This document shows positions 26,243-35,087 of a DNA stretch of 64,000 nt, in pieces; within the stretch, counting starts at the first letter, position 1, and every line of letters starts with the position of its first letter. The notes beneath the pieces were generated by a model that saw only the letters and a program-made list of their open reading frames with translations, made no database searches and was not told the DNA's origin. The stretch is from the NCBI RefSeq assembly GCF_900129755.1, contig NZ_FQWT01000009.1:62001-126000 (forward strand). The letters are read 5' to 3'. Position numbers and translations under genes: made by a program. Source of the DNA: Chryseobacterium oranimense. Lineage in GTDB: Bacteria; Bacteroidota; Bacteroidia; Flavobacteriales; Weeksellaceae.

Positions 26243-28309
26243 TTACTTCGTTGTTTTATAGTAATTAACTCCGCATTCTAAGAACTTTTTGAAATCCTCT
26301 TTCGGCATATATCCGGATACCGGGGTGTTGATTACTTTTCCATCCGGGGTGATCAGAACGTAGTGCGGCTGGGAATTGTTGTTAAAATTCACCTGCTGAA
26401 ATAAGCTCCATCGGTCACCAATTGTTTTTACCTTTTTCACCTGTCCGTCTCCAAGATCGATTTTGGTTTTCTGATCTTCAGGAAGTTCTTCCTTGTCATC
26501 TACGTACAAGGATGCTAATACAACATCATTTTGTAAAATCGGAAGAATATCCGGCTCGCTCCATACGAATTCTTCCATTTTACGGCAGTTTTCACAACCA
26601 TAACCCGTGAAGTCGATCAAAATAGGTTTGTTTTCCTTTTTAGCAAGCTCAACGGCTGTAAAGAAGTCATGTTCCGGATGCATGCCCAGAATGCCGTCTT
26701 TTTCATCATGGAAATAGCTGACATTCAATGGAGGCAGAATTCCGCTTAATAATTGTAGTTTGGGACGCTCGGAAGGAATTAATCCCTGGATGAGATAAAT
26801 CACAAAACCTATTCCTAAAGCTCCCAATACCTTTCTGGTAATGGATATTTTCGGCTTTTTATCATCATGAGGAAATCTTATCAGCCCAAATAAATAAAGT
26901 GCCAATCCTAATGCAATGATGATCCATATGGCAATAAAAAGCTCTCTTTTTAGCAGGAATGTTTTAGAAACCAAATCGGCTTTAGATAAGAATTTTAAAG
27001 CCAAAGCTAATTCTACGAAACCAAGAACTACTTTCACGGTATTCATCCATCCTCCTGATTTTGGAAGGCTCTGTAAAGCTTGCGGGAATAAAGCCAGCAA
27101 ACCAAAAACAATAGCCCATGCCAGCCCGAATCCTGCCAGTGCAAAGGTAAGCAGCATAGGAACATTGGTAGATCCTGTCACTGCACTTCCCAGTAAACTT
27201 CCCAGGATAGGTCCTGTACATGAGAAAGACACAATGACAAGAGTTAATGCCATAAAGAAAATACCAATAATTCCTCCTGCTTCTTCAGCTTTGGAAGATT
27301 TATTGGCAATAGAACTCGGTAATGTGATATCATAATATCCGAAGAAACTTCCCGCGAAAAAGATGAATATGATAAAAAAGGCAATATTCAGCCATACGCT
27401 TGTGGAAATCTCATTGAAGATGTTTCCGGCAATTCCGTCGATCAGATGGAAAGGAAGACTTAACAGAACAAAGATAAGAAGAATGAAAAATCCATAGATC
27501 AATGCATCTCTTTTGCCTTTTGCCTTATTTTTATTTCCTTTGGTAAAGAAAGAAACCGTTAACGGGATCATAGGGAATACACAAGGGGTAAGAAGGGCAA
27601 TTAAGCCACCTACAAATCCTAAAAATAAATAGGTCCAGTAGTTTTCTCCCACTTTTTCCACGGCAGTTCCGCAATCGGTCAAAGGTTTCTGGAAATCAAT
27701 GGTTGCTATTTTTAATTGTTTCGGATCAAGCTTTGAAGCTTCTGCCACGGTTACTTCGCCTTTTACAGGGTCTGCGACAACAGTTTCTACCGTTTTTACC
27801 GAATCTTTCGGAGCCTCAGTTTTTTCTTCTGTAGCTTCTTCAACTGCTCCTTTTGGGGTTACTTTCTGATTGAACTCTAAAGTATTCGGAGCTAAACAAA
27901 CCCTGTCATCACAGGTCTGGTAGGTAATTTCAGAGATCACATCTGCAGGCTTTGCAGGATCTTTCAGTTTAAATTTCTGCTTGAAACCGGCTGAATTGGA
28001 GTAGAAAACAATCGTTCCCCCGAAAGCCTCTGAAAATTCCTCATGTTTCTTGCCAACTTCAGTAAATTTTCCGATCAGCTCAATATTTTTCCCTGAAACT
28101 TTGTATTCGGTAGGAATTCCCGTATCCTCAGGAAGATCTTTGGAATAGATATGCCAGCCGCTTTCCATAGTAGCATTTAAAACAGCTTCATATTGGTTGT
28201 TCCCCAAATCGTTGACGGTGAACTTAAACTTTACGGGATTCTTGATCTGTGCATTAATTCCTGCCGCTAAGAAGAGCAGAACTGCTAAAAACCAGTTTCT
28301 AAATTTCAT
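26243..28309 (-). CDS. dsbD: Protein-disulfide reductase, DsbD family
   Basis: Inner-membrane protein that carries reducing power from cytoplasmic thioredoxin to periplasmic thiol proteins. The 688 residues contain a signal peptide (AAGINAQ), the N-terminal periplasmic domain with the Cys pair in YQTCDDRVCLAPN, an eight-helix membrane domain with the Cys in TPCVFPMIPLTVSFF and SFSCTGPILGSLLG, and a C-terminal thioredoxin domain with GCENCRKM (C572 and C575). All redox cysteines are present. Its ATG overlaps the tilS stop by four bases, so the two are coupled. Confidence 0.94.
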   Translation of the reverse strand: MKFRNWFLAVLLFLAAGINAQIKNPVKFKFTVNDLGNNQYEAVLNATMESGWHIYSKDLPEDTGIPTEYKVSGKNIELIGKFTEVGKKHEEFSEAFGGTIVFYSNSAGFKQKFKLKDPAKPADVISEITYQTCDDRVCLAPNTLEFNQKVTPKGAVEEATEEKTEAPKDSVKTVETVVADPVKGEVTVAEASKLDPKQLKIATIDFQKPLTDCGTAVEKVGENYWTYLFLGFVGGLIALLTPCVFPMIPLTVSFFTKGNKNKAKGKRDALIYGFFILLIFVLLSLPFHLIDGIAGNIFNEISTSVWLNIAFFIIFIFFAGSFFGYYDITLPSSIANKSSKAEEAGGIIGIFFMALTLVIVSFSCTGPILGSLLGSAVTGSTNVPMLLTFALAGFGLAWAIVFGLLALFPQALQSLPKSGGWMNTVKVVLGFVELALALKFLSKADLVSKTFLLKRELFIAIWIIIALGLALYLFGLIRFPHDDKKPKISITRKVLGALGIGFVIYLIQGLIPSERPKLQLLSGILPPLNVSYFHDEKDGILGMHPEHDFFTAVELAKKENKPILIDFTGYGCENCRKMEEFVWSEPDILPILQNDVVLASLYVDDKEELPEDQKTKIDLGDGQVKKVKTIGDRWSLFQQVNFNNNSQPHYVLITPDGKVINTPVSGYMPKEDFKKFLECGVNYYKTTK

Positions 28310-29625
28310 TTTTTCTTTTCATTAAAAATTTTGAGAATACTTTTCGTTTTCTCATCCTTTGCATATCTTCTGTCTTGTCTGAGAGGTATAATTCCGAGCA
28401 CGGAATTTTTGCTGTCACACAGTATCCAAATTTTTGGCCTCGCTAAAATAGATAATTTTTCGTCCCTAAAAAACTTAGAAACCTTCTTTCTGCCTGAAAA
28501 ACCAGACGGATAGAACTCATCACCATCCTGCTGTTTTCTTAACCGCAGTGGGAACTGAAGTTTTGCGGCATCAAAGTCCCACTCGAAACTGTTATTGATT
28601 CCTTCAATATTTTCAATTGTGTCCTCAAGGCTGATACTCATCAGGTCTTCTGATAAATCAAAACTTTCCATCAAAAGGATTTCATCTTTTGTTTCCTGTT
28701 CCTTGTTTTTATCTACGAGAATTAACTCATTTCGGTTGATGATGAGGTGATAATCTTTTGAAAAAAAAGAGCTTCCGTTTTCTGCAGTGAAAATCTTGGG
28801 GATTTCTTCCTCTTGATCAAATCCGTATTTCTTTAAAATCTCAAATTGTACGAAAGTGCTTTCCAGGCTCAGCTTTTCCTTTGATAAGATTTTGTGCTCC
28901 GGGTTAAATAAAGTTATTTTATTTTCAATTTCCTCAATCTGTTTTTCTACAAAATCCCTGGTTTGGTTTAAATAAGAAGAGCTTTTTTTGAAATTTTCCA
29001 GAAAATGTTCATTCGTTTCTAAAAGTTTGGGAACGATTTCATTCCTGATTTTGTTTCTTAGATAATCATTTTTTTTATTTGAAAGATCTTCCCGGAAATC
29101 AATCTTATTTTTTTCAGCATACTCATAAATTTCTTCTTTTGAAAAATTTAAAAGTGGGCGGATTGTATTATTTCTGCCTGCCGGAATTCCGCTCAGTCCG
29201 TTAATGCCTGAAGCTTTGGAAAGATTGATGATGAATGTTTCCAGCTGGTCGTTCAGGTGATGGGCAGTAACAAGAAACTCAAGGTTTTCCTGCTCCCGGA
29301 TTTCCCTGAAGAAGCGGTAACGGATTTCCCTGGCCCAAAGCTGGATGGAATTTTCCGGTTTTCTATCTTTTTCCGAAACTTCATACAGATGAAACCGAAC
29401 ATGATTTTTCTCACAAAAATCCTGAACCGTTTTCTGGTCCAGATCCGAATCTTCGCCCCGTAGCTTGTAATTGATATGGGCAACCTGGTAAGTAAGCCCC
29501 AAACCCTGAAAAAGAGAGGCCAGAACCATAGAATCGGCACCGCCGCTTACAGCCAGGAGATAGCTGTGATTTTCCGGATTTCTGACAAGCTTTTCAAGCT
29601 GATTTTTAAAACTGAATTTTTCCAA
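28306..29625 (-). CDS. tilS: tRNA(Ile)-lysidine synthetase
   Basis: Converts C34 of tRNA-Ile(CAU) to lysidine so that it reads AUA codons; essential. The 439-residue protein has the N-type ATP pyrophosphatase loop SGGADSM at residues 27-33, the RGEDSDLDQ region, a middle helical domain and the C-terminal TilS domain with LRLRKQQDGDEFYPSG. Translationally coupled to dsbD. Transcribed from a TATCTTTGC promoter 25 bases upstream. Confidence 0.95.
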   Translation of the reverse strand: MEKFSFKNQLEKLVRNPENHSYLLAVSGGADSMVLASLFQGLGLTYQVAHINYKLRGEDSDLDQKTVQDFCEKNHVRFHLYEVSEKDRKPENSIQLWAREIRYRFFREIREQENLEFLVTAHHLNDQLETFIINLSKASGINGLSGIPAGRNNTIRPLLNFSKEEIYEYAEKNKIDFREDLSNKKNDYLRNKIRNEIVPKLLETNEHFLENFKKSSSYLNQTRDFVEKQIEEIENKITLFNPEHKILSKEKLSLESTFVQFEILKKYGFDQEEEIPKIFTAENGSSFFSKDYHLIINRNELILVDKNKEQETKDEILLMESFDLSEDLMSISLEDTIENIEGINNSFEWDFDAAKLQFPLRLRKQQDGDEFYPSGFSGRKKVSKFFRDEKLSILARPKIWILCDSKNSVLGIIPLRQDRRYAKDEKTKSILKIFNEKKK

Positions 29626-29651
29626 GACTTATGTTGAAGATTTCTTTTATG

Positions 29652-29659
29652 CAAAGATA
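29652..29659 (-). promoter_or_regulatory. -7 box of the tilS-dsbD promoter
   Basis: Minus strand reads TATCTTTGC; leader of about 20 bases to the tilS ATG at 29625. Confidence 0.65.
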
Positions 29660-29685
29660 ATCCATAAAATTCAATTCAATTTTCC

Positions 29686-29693
29686 TAACTTTG
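29686..29693 (+). promoter_or_regulatory. -7 box of the OmpA-lipoprotein promoter
   Basis: Plus strand reads TAACTTTG; leader of about 18 bases to ATG 29716. Divergent from the tilS promoter. Confidence 0.55.
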
Positions 29694-29715
29694 ATTCGTC
29701 TAAAAATGATTACAT

Positions 29716-30549
29716 ATGAAGATTATTAAAATTTTAGGAATTTCTGCAATGGCGTTGGGGCTAACTTCTTGTGTCAGTAAAAAGCAGTATGACGCATTAA
29801 GCACAAACTATAAGCAGTGTATTGAAAATATCGGGGAAAGACAAAGAGAGATCCAGGATTTAAAATCTCAGAACTCTGCATTGACAGGGGAGAATAATCT
29901 TTTAAAAAGTCAGCATGATGCTTTGAAATCGTCTTTGGATGCATGTCTTTCCAATACAGGGAAAAGCTCTGCCAATATTGATAAACTGGTTGGGGAAATC
30001 AATGCTTCCAACTCTTACATCAAGCAGCTGATCTCTAATAATGCTAAAAATGACAGTCTGAATCTGGCTTTGTCCAACAAGCTTAAAAGATCTCTTGATA
30101 ATGTAGCAGACGATGACGTACAGGTAAAAGTACTGAAAGGAGTGGTAATGATCTCGCTTTCCGATAAAATGCTTTACAAAACAGGAGACTACAATGTATT
30201 GCCTGCTGCTCAGGAAGTGCTAGGAAAAGTAGCTAAAGTAATTAATGATTATGATAAATATTCAGTGCTTATCGAAGGTAACACGGATAATGCACCTTTA
30301 AATTCTCCGAACCTGCCAAGAGACAACTGGGATCTTTCTGCATTGAGAGGAACTTCCATTGCTAAAGTCCTTCAGACACAGTTCGGTGTAGATCCGGCAA
30401 GAATGACAGCGGGAGGTCGTTCCGAGTATAACCCTAAAGCAACCAATATGAGTGTTTCGGGAAGAGCGGAAAACAGAAGAACGGAAATCATCATCATGCC
30501 GAAGCTGGATGAATTCATGAAATTAATGGATATTGCTCCTAAGAAGTAA
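29716..30549 (+). CDS. OmpA family lipoprotein
   Basis: A 277-residue outer-membrane-anchored protein. The signal peptide ends in a lipobox LTSC with Cys19. Residues about 20-125 form a Gln/Asn/Leu-rich coiled coil. The C-terminal OmpA-like domain binds peptidoglycan and shows LIEGNTDNAP, LSALRGTSIAKVL and SGRAENRRTEIII, with the conserved Asp and Arg. It probably tethers the outer membrane to the cell wall. Single-gene unit with its own promoter and terminator. Confidence 0.93.
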   Translation: MKIIKILGISAMALGLTSCVSKKQYDALSTNYKQCIENIGERQREIQDLKSQNSALTGENNLLKSQHDALKSSLDACLSNTGKSSANIDKLVGEINASNSYIKQLISNNAKNDSLNLALSNKLKRSLDNVADDDVQVKVLKGVVMISLSDKMLYKTGDYNVLPAAQEVLGKVAKVINDYDKYSVLIEGNTDNAPLNSPNLPRDNWDLSALRGTSIAKVLQTQFGVDPARMTAGGRSEYNPKATNMSVSGRAENRRTEIIIMPKLDEFMKLMDIAPKK

Positions 30550-30567
30550 TTGAACATACATACAAAA

Positions 30568-30598
30568 AATAAATCCCGAAATTATTCGGGATTTATTT
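30568..30598 (+). terminator. Terminator after the OmpA lipoprotein gene
   Basis: Perfect hairpin AATAAATCCCGAA / TTCGGGATTTATT followed by a T-run. Confidence 0.85.
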
Positions 30599-30604
30599 TT
30601 TTCA

Positions 30605-30763
30605 TCAAATTAGCTCTTCTTTTTTCAATAATGAAATAATCCGATGAAAAAATGAGTTGGATATTTCTGTTTTAGTTTTTTTAGACGAAGAATCCGCCTT
30701 GCCTTTCGGCCCTGCGGTCTTCTGATTCTCGGTGTTAATTAGTAGTTTTTCCCCTACATTCAT
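30605..30763 (-). CDS. Small hypothetical protein
   Basis: A 52-residue basic ORF starting MNVGEKLLINTENQKTAGPK. It is rich in Lys/Ser/Thr and ends with a hydrophobic helix-like stretch (FFHRIISLLKKEELI). I do not recognise it. The case for a real gene is the promoter: TACATTTGC at 30799-30807 on the same strand predicts a transcript starting near 30794, which leaves ATG 30763 with a leader of about 30 bases, while the longer frame (ATG 30811) starts beyond the box. The convergent OmpA terminator region serves as its 3' end. Confidence 0.5.
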   Translation of the reverse strand: MNVGEKLLINTENQKTAGPKGKADSSSKKTKTEISNSFFHRIISLLKKEELI

Positions 30764-30799
30764 TACTTTTTTCTTAGTGTTTTTACCCTTTGTTCTGTG

Positions 30800-30807
30800 C
30801 AAATGTA
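30800..30807 (-). promoter_or_regulatory. -7 box upstream of the small ORF
   Basis: The minus strand reads TACATTTGCAC, a strong TAnnTTTG match of the type seen at highly expressed genes. It is the main evidence that the leftward small ORF is transcribed. Confidence 0.6.
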
Positions 30808-30919
30808 TCACTAACTTCCATACGAAAGTATCCGTATTTTTACGGTATTTTAAATGGGGTTTTTACGGGGAATGCAACGAAAAATACCGGCTGATAATCA
30901 TTTTTTCTTTATATTTAAG

Positions 30920-30927
30920 TACTTTTG
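30920..30927 (+). promoter_or_regulatory. -7 box of the O-methyltransferase promoter
   Basis: TACTTTTG, 22 bases before the ATG at 30950. Confidence 0.55.
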
Positions 30928-30949
30928 GACAATATAAAAGAATTGCAGT

Positions 30950-31597
30950 ATGAGCTTTTTTGAAGAAAAAAATCCTGAAATGGACAGGTATCTGGAGAAC
31001 CATGCTTCCTCAGAACCTGAAATTCTGAAAAAACTGAGAAGAGAGACCTATCAGAAGACCACACAGCCGCACATGATATCAGGCTATCAGCAGGGAAGGC
31101 TTTTAACTATTATTTCCCAAATGATGCAGCCTAAAAATGTACTGGAAATAGGAACTTTTACAGGATATGCAACACTTTGCCTGACAGCAGGACTGGCCAA
31201 AGATGGAAAAATAACGACTCTGGACGTGAATGAAGATCTTGCATATCTGCCGAAAAAATATTTTGAAGAGAGTGAATATGCAGAACAGATTGAATTCAGG
31301 CTTCAGGATGCAAAACAATTTTTGAGAGAGACAGATGAGGTTTTTGACCTTGTTTTTATAGATGCCGATAAGGAAAACTATGCGGAATATTTCAGACTGA
31401 TCAAGCCCAGGACAAAATCAGGTTCTGTGGTCATGTTTGACAATGTTCTTTGGTACGGAAAAGTACTGGAGGAAAATCCGAAACAGAAATCCACACAGGT
31501 CATCAGGGAGCTGAATGATTTGATCGCAAAAGATGATGATTTTGAAAATCTTATTTTACCTTTGCGTGACGGAGTAAACTTCCTGCGAAGAAAGTAA
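30950..31597 (+). CDS. Class I SAM-dependent O-methyltransferase
   Basis: A 215-residue methyltransferase of the caffeoyl-CoA/catechol O-methyltransferase type. SAM-binding motif LEIGTFTGYATLCLTAGL, second acidic motif TLDVNED, and the metal-binding region FIDADKENYAEYF with VMFDNVLWYG. Bacterial members act on small phenolics or tRNA hydroxyuridine (TrmR-like); the substrate is unknown. First gene of a rightward run that ends with waaA. Confidence 0.92.
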   Translation: MSFFEEKNPEMDRYLENHASSEPEILKKLRRETYQKTTQPHMISGYQQGRLLTIISQMMQPKNVLEIGTFTGYATLCLTAGLAKDGKITTLDVNEDLAYLPKKYFEESEYAEQIEFRLQDAKQFLRETDEVFDLVFIDADKENYAEYFRLIKPRTKSGSVVMFDNVLWYGKVLEENPKQKSTQVIRELNDLIAKDDDFENLILPLRDGVNFLRRK

Positions 31598-31609
31598 TTA
31601 AAAAAATAA

Positions 31610-31686
31610 TTAAAGATTAAGAAGTTTAGAGATTAGGAGACCATGTAATTTCTAAATCTCTGAATTTCCTAATTTCTAAATTAATA
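31610..31686. repeat. Short-period AT-rich repeat before the NlpC/P60 gene
   Basis: Degenerate units like AGATTAAGAAGTTTAGAG and CTAAATCTCTGAATTTCC lie in opposite orientation and could fold into an imperfect hairpin. Same style as the gaps at 15904-15988 and 37648-37682. Confidence 0.4.
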
Positions 31687-31688
31687 AA

Positions 31689-32405
31689 ATGAATAAAGGA
31701 ATTTGTAATGTTACGGTAGCACCGGTTCGTGCAGATAGTTCTGACAGAGCGGAAATTGTTACGGAAATACTGTTTGGGGAAAGCGCAGATATTTTGGAAG
31801 TGAATAAAAACTGGACCAGAATAAAAATGCATTATGACGGCTATGAAGGATGGATGGATACCAAACAATTGAAACCTGTAACAGAGGAAGAGCTGGCAAA
31901 AAGAAAAGTGACCATAGTGACTGAAGATTTCTCTTCGGTACTCATGAACGATGGGAAAACCCTTTTATCCATGGGGTCTGAGGTGGAATTTCCGGCGGTG
32001 GCTTCAAGAAGGAGCCATGATCTTCGCGAGAGTATTGCTTTGGCGGCAAAAGAATTCCTTAATGTGCCCTATTTATGGGGTGGTAAAAGCTTTTTTGCAG
32101 TAGACTGCTCAGGCTTCACCCAGCTCGTTTATAAAATTCATGATATTAAATTGCCGAGAGATACCTATCAGCAGGCAGAAGTGGGTGTACCTTTGACCTT
32201 TGTAGAGGAAAGCCAGCCTGGCGATTTAGCCTTTTTTGAAAATCCTGAAGGAAAGATTATTCATGTAGGAATTATGCTGGATAACCAAAAAATCATTCAT
32301 GCTTCAGGAAAAGTAAGGATAGATACTCTTGATTCTACGGGGATTTTTAACAAAGAAATGAACAAGCACACTCATAAACTAAGAGTAATTAAAAACGTAC
32401 TCTAG
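31689..32405 (+). CDS. NlpC/P60 family peptidoglycan endopeptidase with SH3 region
   Basis: A 238-residue C40 cysteine peptidase, predicted to cut the D-Glu/diamino-acid bond of cell-wall peptides. Residues about 1-60 form a bacterial SH3-like domain (ICNVTVAPVRADSSDRAEIV), with a second SH3-like part up to about 105. The catalytic domain shows LWGGKSFFAVDCSGFTQLVY with the nucleophile Cys, HVGIML with the catalytic His, and IIHASGKVRID. No signal peptide is visible, as in some dipeptidyl-peptidase VI enzymes that act on imported muropeptides in the cytoplasm; that role is an inference. Confidence 0.92.
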   Translation: MNKGICNVTVAPVRADSSDRAEIVTEILFGESADILEVNKNWTRIKMHYDGYEGWMDTKQLKPVTEEELAKRKVTIVTEDFSSVLMNDGKTLLSMGSEVEFPAVASRRSHDLRESIALAAKEFLNVPYLWGGKSFFAVDCSGFTQLVYKIHDIKLPRDTYQQAEVGVPLTFVEESQPGDLAFFENPEGKIIHVGIMLDNQKIIHASGKVRIDTLDSTGIFNKEMNKHTHKLRVIKNVL

Positions 32406-32422
32406 CTTTAAAAACCTTCCAA

Positions 32423-32890
32423 ATGGAGAATGTTATTTTTACAGCTTTTGATATTTTTAATTTCGGATTAGTGGTTTTTTTCTGGTGGTTTACCCTGAAA
32501 CATTATAAAACCCTCCCTAATAGAATTCCTGTACATTTCGATTTTGACGGGAAGGCTGATAATTTTGGCAATAAAGCCTATTCTTTTTTTACCCCCCTTC
32601 TGGGAACGTTTTTCTATTTTTTGTTTGCCTATACATTAAGGCATCCTGAAACAGCTAATTTCCCTGTAGAAATCACAGACCAGAATAAAGATGTCCAGTT
32701 CCTGATTATGGAAGCATTTTTGAGGTGGCTGTTCACACTGATCATGCTTATTTTCATGAATGGGCAGGATTATACGTTCAGATATGCTTTTGATGAAAAT
32801 GTGAAACCTAAAGTTCCATTATCGACAGCTATTTTATCAGTAATAGGAAGTTTAATCATTGTTTTAATTTTTGTAGCGGTATTCAAATGA
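32423..32890 (+). CDS. DUF1648 domain membrane protein
   Basis: A 155-residue integral membrane protein with four predicted membrane segments (about 8-22, 55-72, 95-112, 133-153). The signature LPNRIPVHFDFDGKADNFG between the first two segments is the DUF1648 motif, known from the SdpI family of immunity/signalling proteins. Function here is unknown. The next gene, a cupin, overlaps by four bases. Confidence 0.85.
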   Translation: MENVIFTAFDIFNFGLVVFFWWFTLKHYKTLPNRIPVHFDFDGKADNFGNKAYSFFTPLLGTFFYFLFAYTLRHPETANFPVEITDQNKDVQFLIMEAFLRWLFTLIMLIFMNGQDYTFRYAFDENVKPKVPLSTAILSVIGSLIIVLIFVAVFK

Positions 32891-33231
32891 TATATTCTAA
32901 AAATAATTCACAACATTATATCTGGGGGAACAATTGTGACAGCTGGGTATTAAACGATTCTGACGATCTTTCTGTAAAACAGGAAAAAATGCCGGCAGGA
33001 ACTGCTGAAAAACTGCATTTCCATGAAAGGGCAGAGCAGGTTTTTTACATTTTAAAAGGGGAAGCTGTACTGCACATCAATAACGAAAAATTTCAGGTAA
33101 AGTCCGGGGAAAGTATTTCCATTAAGCCCGGATCAAAACATTTTATTTCCAATGAGTCTGAAGAGGGGATCGAGTTTCTCGTTATTTCAAGCCCATCTAC
33201 TCATAATGACCGTATTGAAATTGAAAAATAA
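32887..33231 (+). CDS. Cupin domain protein
   Basis: A small single-domain cupin of 114 residues. Cupin motif 1 is seen as EKLHFHERAEQVFYILKGEA (His-x-His and Glu) and motif 2 as GESISIKPGSKHFISNES (His), giving a metal site. Single-domain cupins are isomerases, dioxygenases or sensors; no specific reaction can be deduced. It overlaps the DUF1648 gene by ATGA, with waaA 5 bases downstream. Confidence 0.88.
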   Translation: MIYSKNNSQHYIWGNNCDSWVLNDSDDLSVKQEKMPAGTAEKLHFHERAEQVFYILKGEAVLHINNEKFQVKSGESISIKPGSKHFISNESEEGIEFLVISSPSTHNDRIEIEK

Positions 33232-33236
33232 TTAAG

Positions 33237-34469
33237 ATGTCCTTTCTATACAACATATTTGTCAACCTTCTTATCTTCGGAATGAAGATTTTTTCTTTGT
33301 TGAATGATAAAACTAAAAAAGGAGTTGAAGGGAGAAAGCAGTCATTAAGCAAAGTGAAAGCTGCATTTTTACCTTCGGACAAAGTAATCTGGATGCACGC
33401 AGCCAGCCTTGGCGAATATGAGCAGGGACTTCCTGTTTTGGAAAAGCTCAAAGAGAATTTTCCCAACCATAAGATCCTTGTCACTTTCTTTTCCCCTTCA
33501 GGCTATGAAAACGTTGTAAAAAGAAAGCACATTGCAGATCTAGTCTGTTATCTTCCTTTTGATAAAAAAAGTATGATAAAAGAGTTCATTTCCCGGTTTG
33601 ATACGGAATTGTTTTTTACAGTTAAATATGATTACTGGTATCACCTTCTGGCAGAGCTCAGGCAACATGGAGCTAAGATTTATGTGATTTCGGCCTTATT
33701 TTATGAAAGCCAGGCTTTCTTCACATCGTATGGAAAGTGGTTTGTAAAGCAGCTAAAAAAAGATGTGGACTGGTTTTTTCATCAGACCACCTTTTCTTTT
33801 GCATTAGCCAAGAGTATTGGATTAGTCAATTCTTCAGTAACAGGAGATACAAGATTTGATAGAGTAAAACAACTCCGGGCAAGGGATAATCACGTTGAGT
33901 TCATTGCAGATTTTATAGGAGCACATCAATCTGTTGTATTCGGAAGCTCATGGCATGCGGAAGAAAAAATTGCCGCCACAGTTTCCAGAATGAATGCTGA
34001 TCTGAAACTGATTATTGCTCCTCATGATCTGAAAAGGGTAGAGCATTTAAAGAACCTTTTCCCCGAAGCATTATTATACAGCGAAATACGAAATTCTGTG
34101 CTTCCGGTTCCCAAATATCAGATTTTAATCATCGACAGTATCGGTTTGCTGTCAAAACTATATTCTTATGCAGATGTAGCAGTAGTAGGCGGAGGTTTTC
34201 ATGATGCAGGTCTGCATAATATTCTGGAAGCAGCTACATTTGGAACTCCTGTTATTTTTGGAGATCATTATAAAAAGAATCCTGAGGCAGACGATCTTAT
34301 TGCAGCCGGCGGAGGAAAATCTTTTTCAGAAGAATATGCAGCAGCGGATTTTGTATTGTTCCTTCTTAATAATGAAGAAGAGTTGCGGGAAATGTCAGGA
34401 AATGCAAGAAAGTTTATAAAAGAAAAGCCTGATGCCACCAATCTTATTCTGGAGAAGATTCTATCTTAA
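33237..34469 (+). CDS. waaA: 3-deoxy-D-manno-octulosonic acid (Kdo) transferase
   Basis: GT30 enzyme that transfers Kdo from CMP-Kdo to the lipid A precursor at the cytoplasmic face. The 410 residues have the N-terminal membrane anchor (about 2-22) and the motif HAASLGEYEQG, whose Glu60 is the expected catalytic base. The C-terminal donor domain has SSWHAEEK, ADVAVVGGGFHDAGLHNILE and FGTPVIFGDHYKKNPEA. Last gene of the run; its 3' end overlaps the convergent hypothetical gene by 9 bases. Confidence 0.94.
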   Translation: MSFLYNIFVNLLIFGMKIFSLLNDKTKKGVEGRKQSLSKVKAAFLPSDKVIWMHAASLGEYEQGLPVLEKLKENFPNHKILVTFFSPSGYENVVKRKHIADLVCYLPFDKKSMIKEFISRFDTELFFTVKYDYWYHLLAELRQHGAKIYVISALFYESQAFFTSYGKWFVKQLKKDVDWFFHQTTFSFALAKSIGLVNSSVTGDTRFDRVKQLRARDNHVEFIADFIGAHQSVVFGSSWHAEEKIAATVSRMNADLKLIIAPHDLKRVEHLKNLFPEALLYSEIRNSVLPVPKYQILIIDSIGLLSKLYSYADVAVVGGGFHDAGLHNILEAATFGTPVIFGDHYKKNPEADDLIAAGGGKSFSEEYAAADFVLFLLNNEEELREMSGNARKFIKEKPDATNLILEKILS

Positions 34470-35087
34470 AAACCCCTGACTTTTAATGTCTTTTATAATT
34501 TGTTCAATATTTTCCGGGATATTATCGGATTCAAGCCAGTTGATATCCAGCCCATTATTGATGCAGAGTTTCTGCAGGTAATGATTTTCAGAAATTTTAC
34601 TACGGATTTCTCCCAGGAACTCATCAATCTCCATCCAGTAATCTTCATCCAGCTTTCTGGTTAATACCAGAGCTTTGAAAACTTTATTAATGATATAAAT
34701 GTATAATTTATAAACATTGTCAAACCTTTGTCTGCTCAGGTCACTGTTGAAATCCAGGATTCTGTTCACCAGCAAAAGGTTCAGAGAAACTTCCCCAAAC
34801 TTATCCGTTGTTATTTTGACATGTTCGGTAATATCTGCACTGATAGTACGGATGGTACTCATGAAATATTTGGCATTCCCGATGTACTTTGAAGCCAGGA
34901 GAATTTTTTCTGCAACATTTTCCTCCATGGCATTTCTCTTATCATCGGTTGTTTCCGGGTCAATCAGCTCAAAATATAGCTTTTTAGACAGAAGCTTATC
35001 CTTTTTCAGGAGCCTGAAAATAAGACGGTCTTTTTCTATGCTGGAAAAAGCACTCAATGCAGCTTTAAATTCTTTTGAGTACTCCAC
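34461..35087 (-). CDS. Conserved-looking hypothetical protein, helical
   Basis: A 208-residue cytoplasmic protein without signal peptide or membrane segment. It is strongly helical and charged (KEFKAALSAFSSIEKDRLIF; EHVKITTDKFGEVSLNLLLV). I do not recognise a named family; the tone resembles a widely kept flavobacterial hypothetical protein. Its ATG overlaps the stop of the upstream GT2 gene (TAATG), so both are expressed together. Confidence 0.75.
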   Translation of the reverse strand: MEYSKEFKAALSAFSSIEKDRLIFRLLKKDKLLSKKLYFELIDPETTDDKRNAMEENVAEKILLASKYIGNAKYFMSTIRTISADITEHVKITTDKFGEVSLNLLLVNRILDFNSDLSRQRFDNVYKLYIYIINKVFKALVLTRKLDEDYWMEIDEFLGEIRSKISENHYLQKLCINNGLDINWLESDNIPENIEQIIKDIKSQGFLR

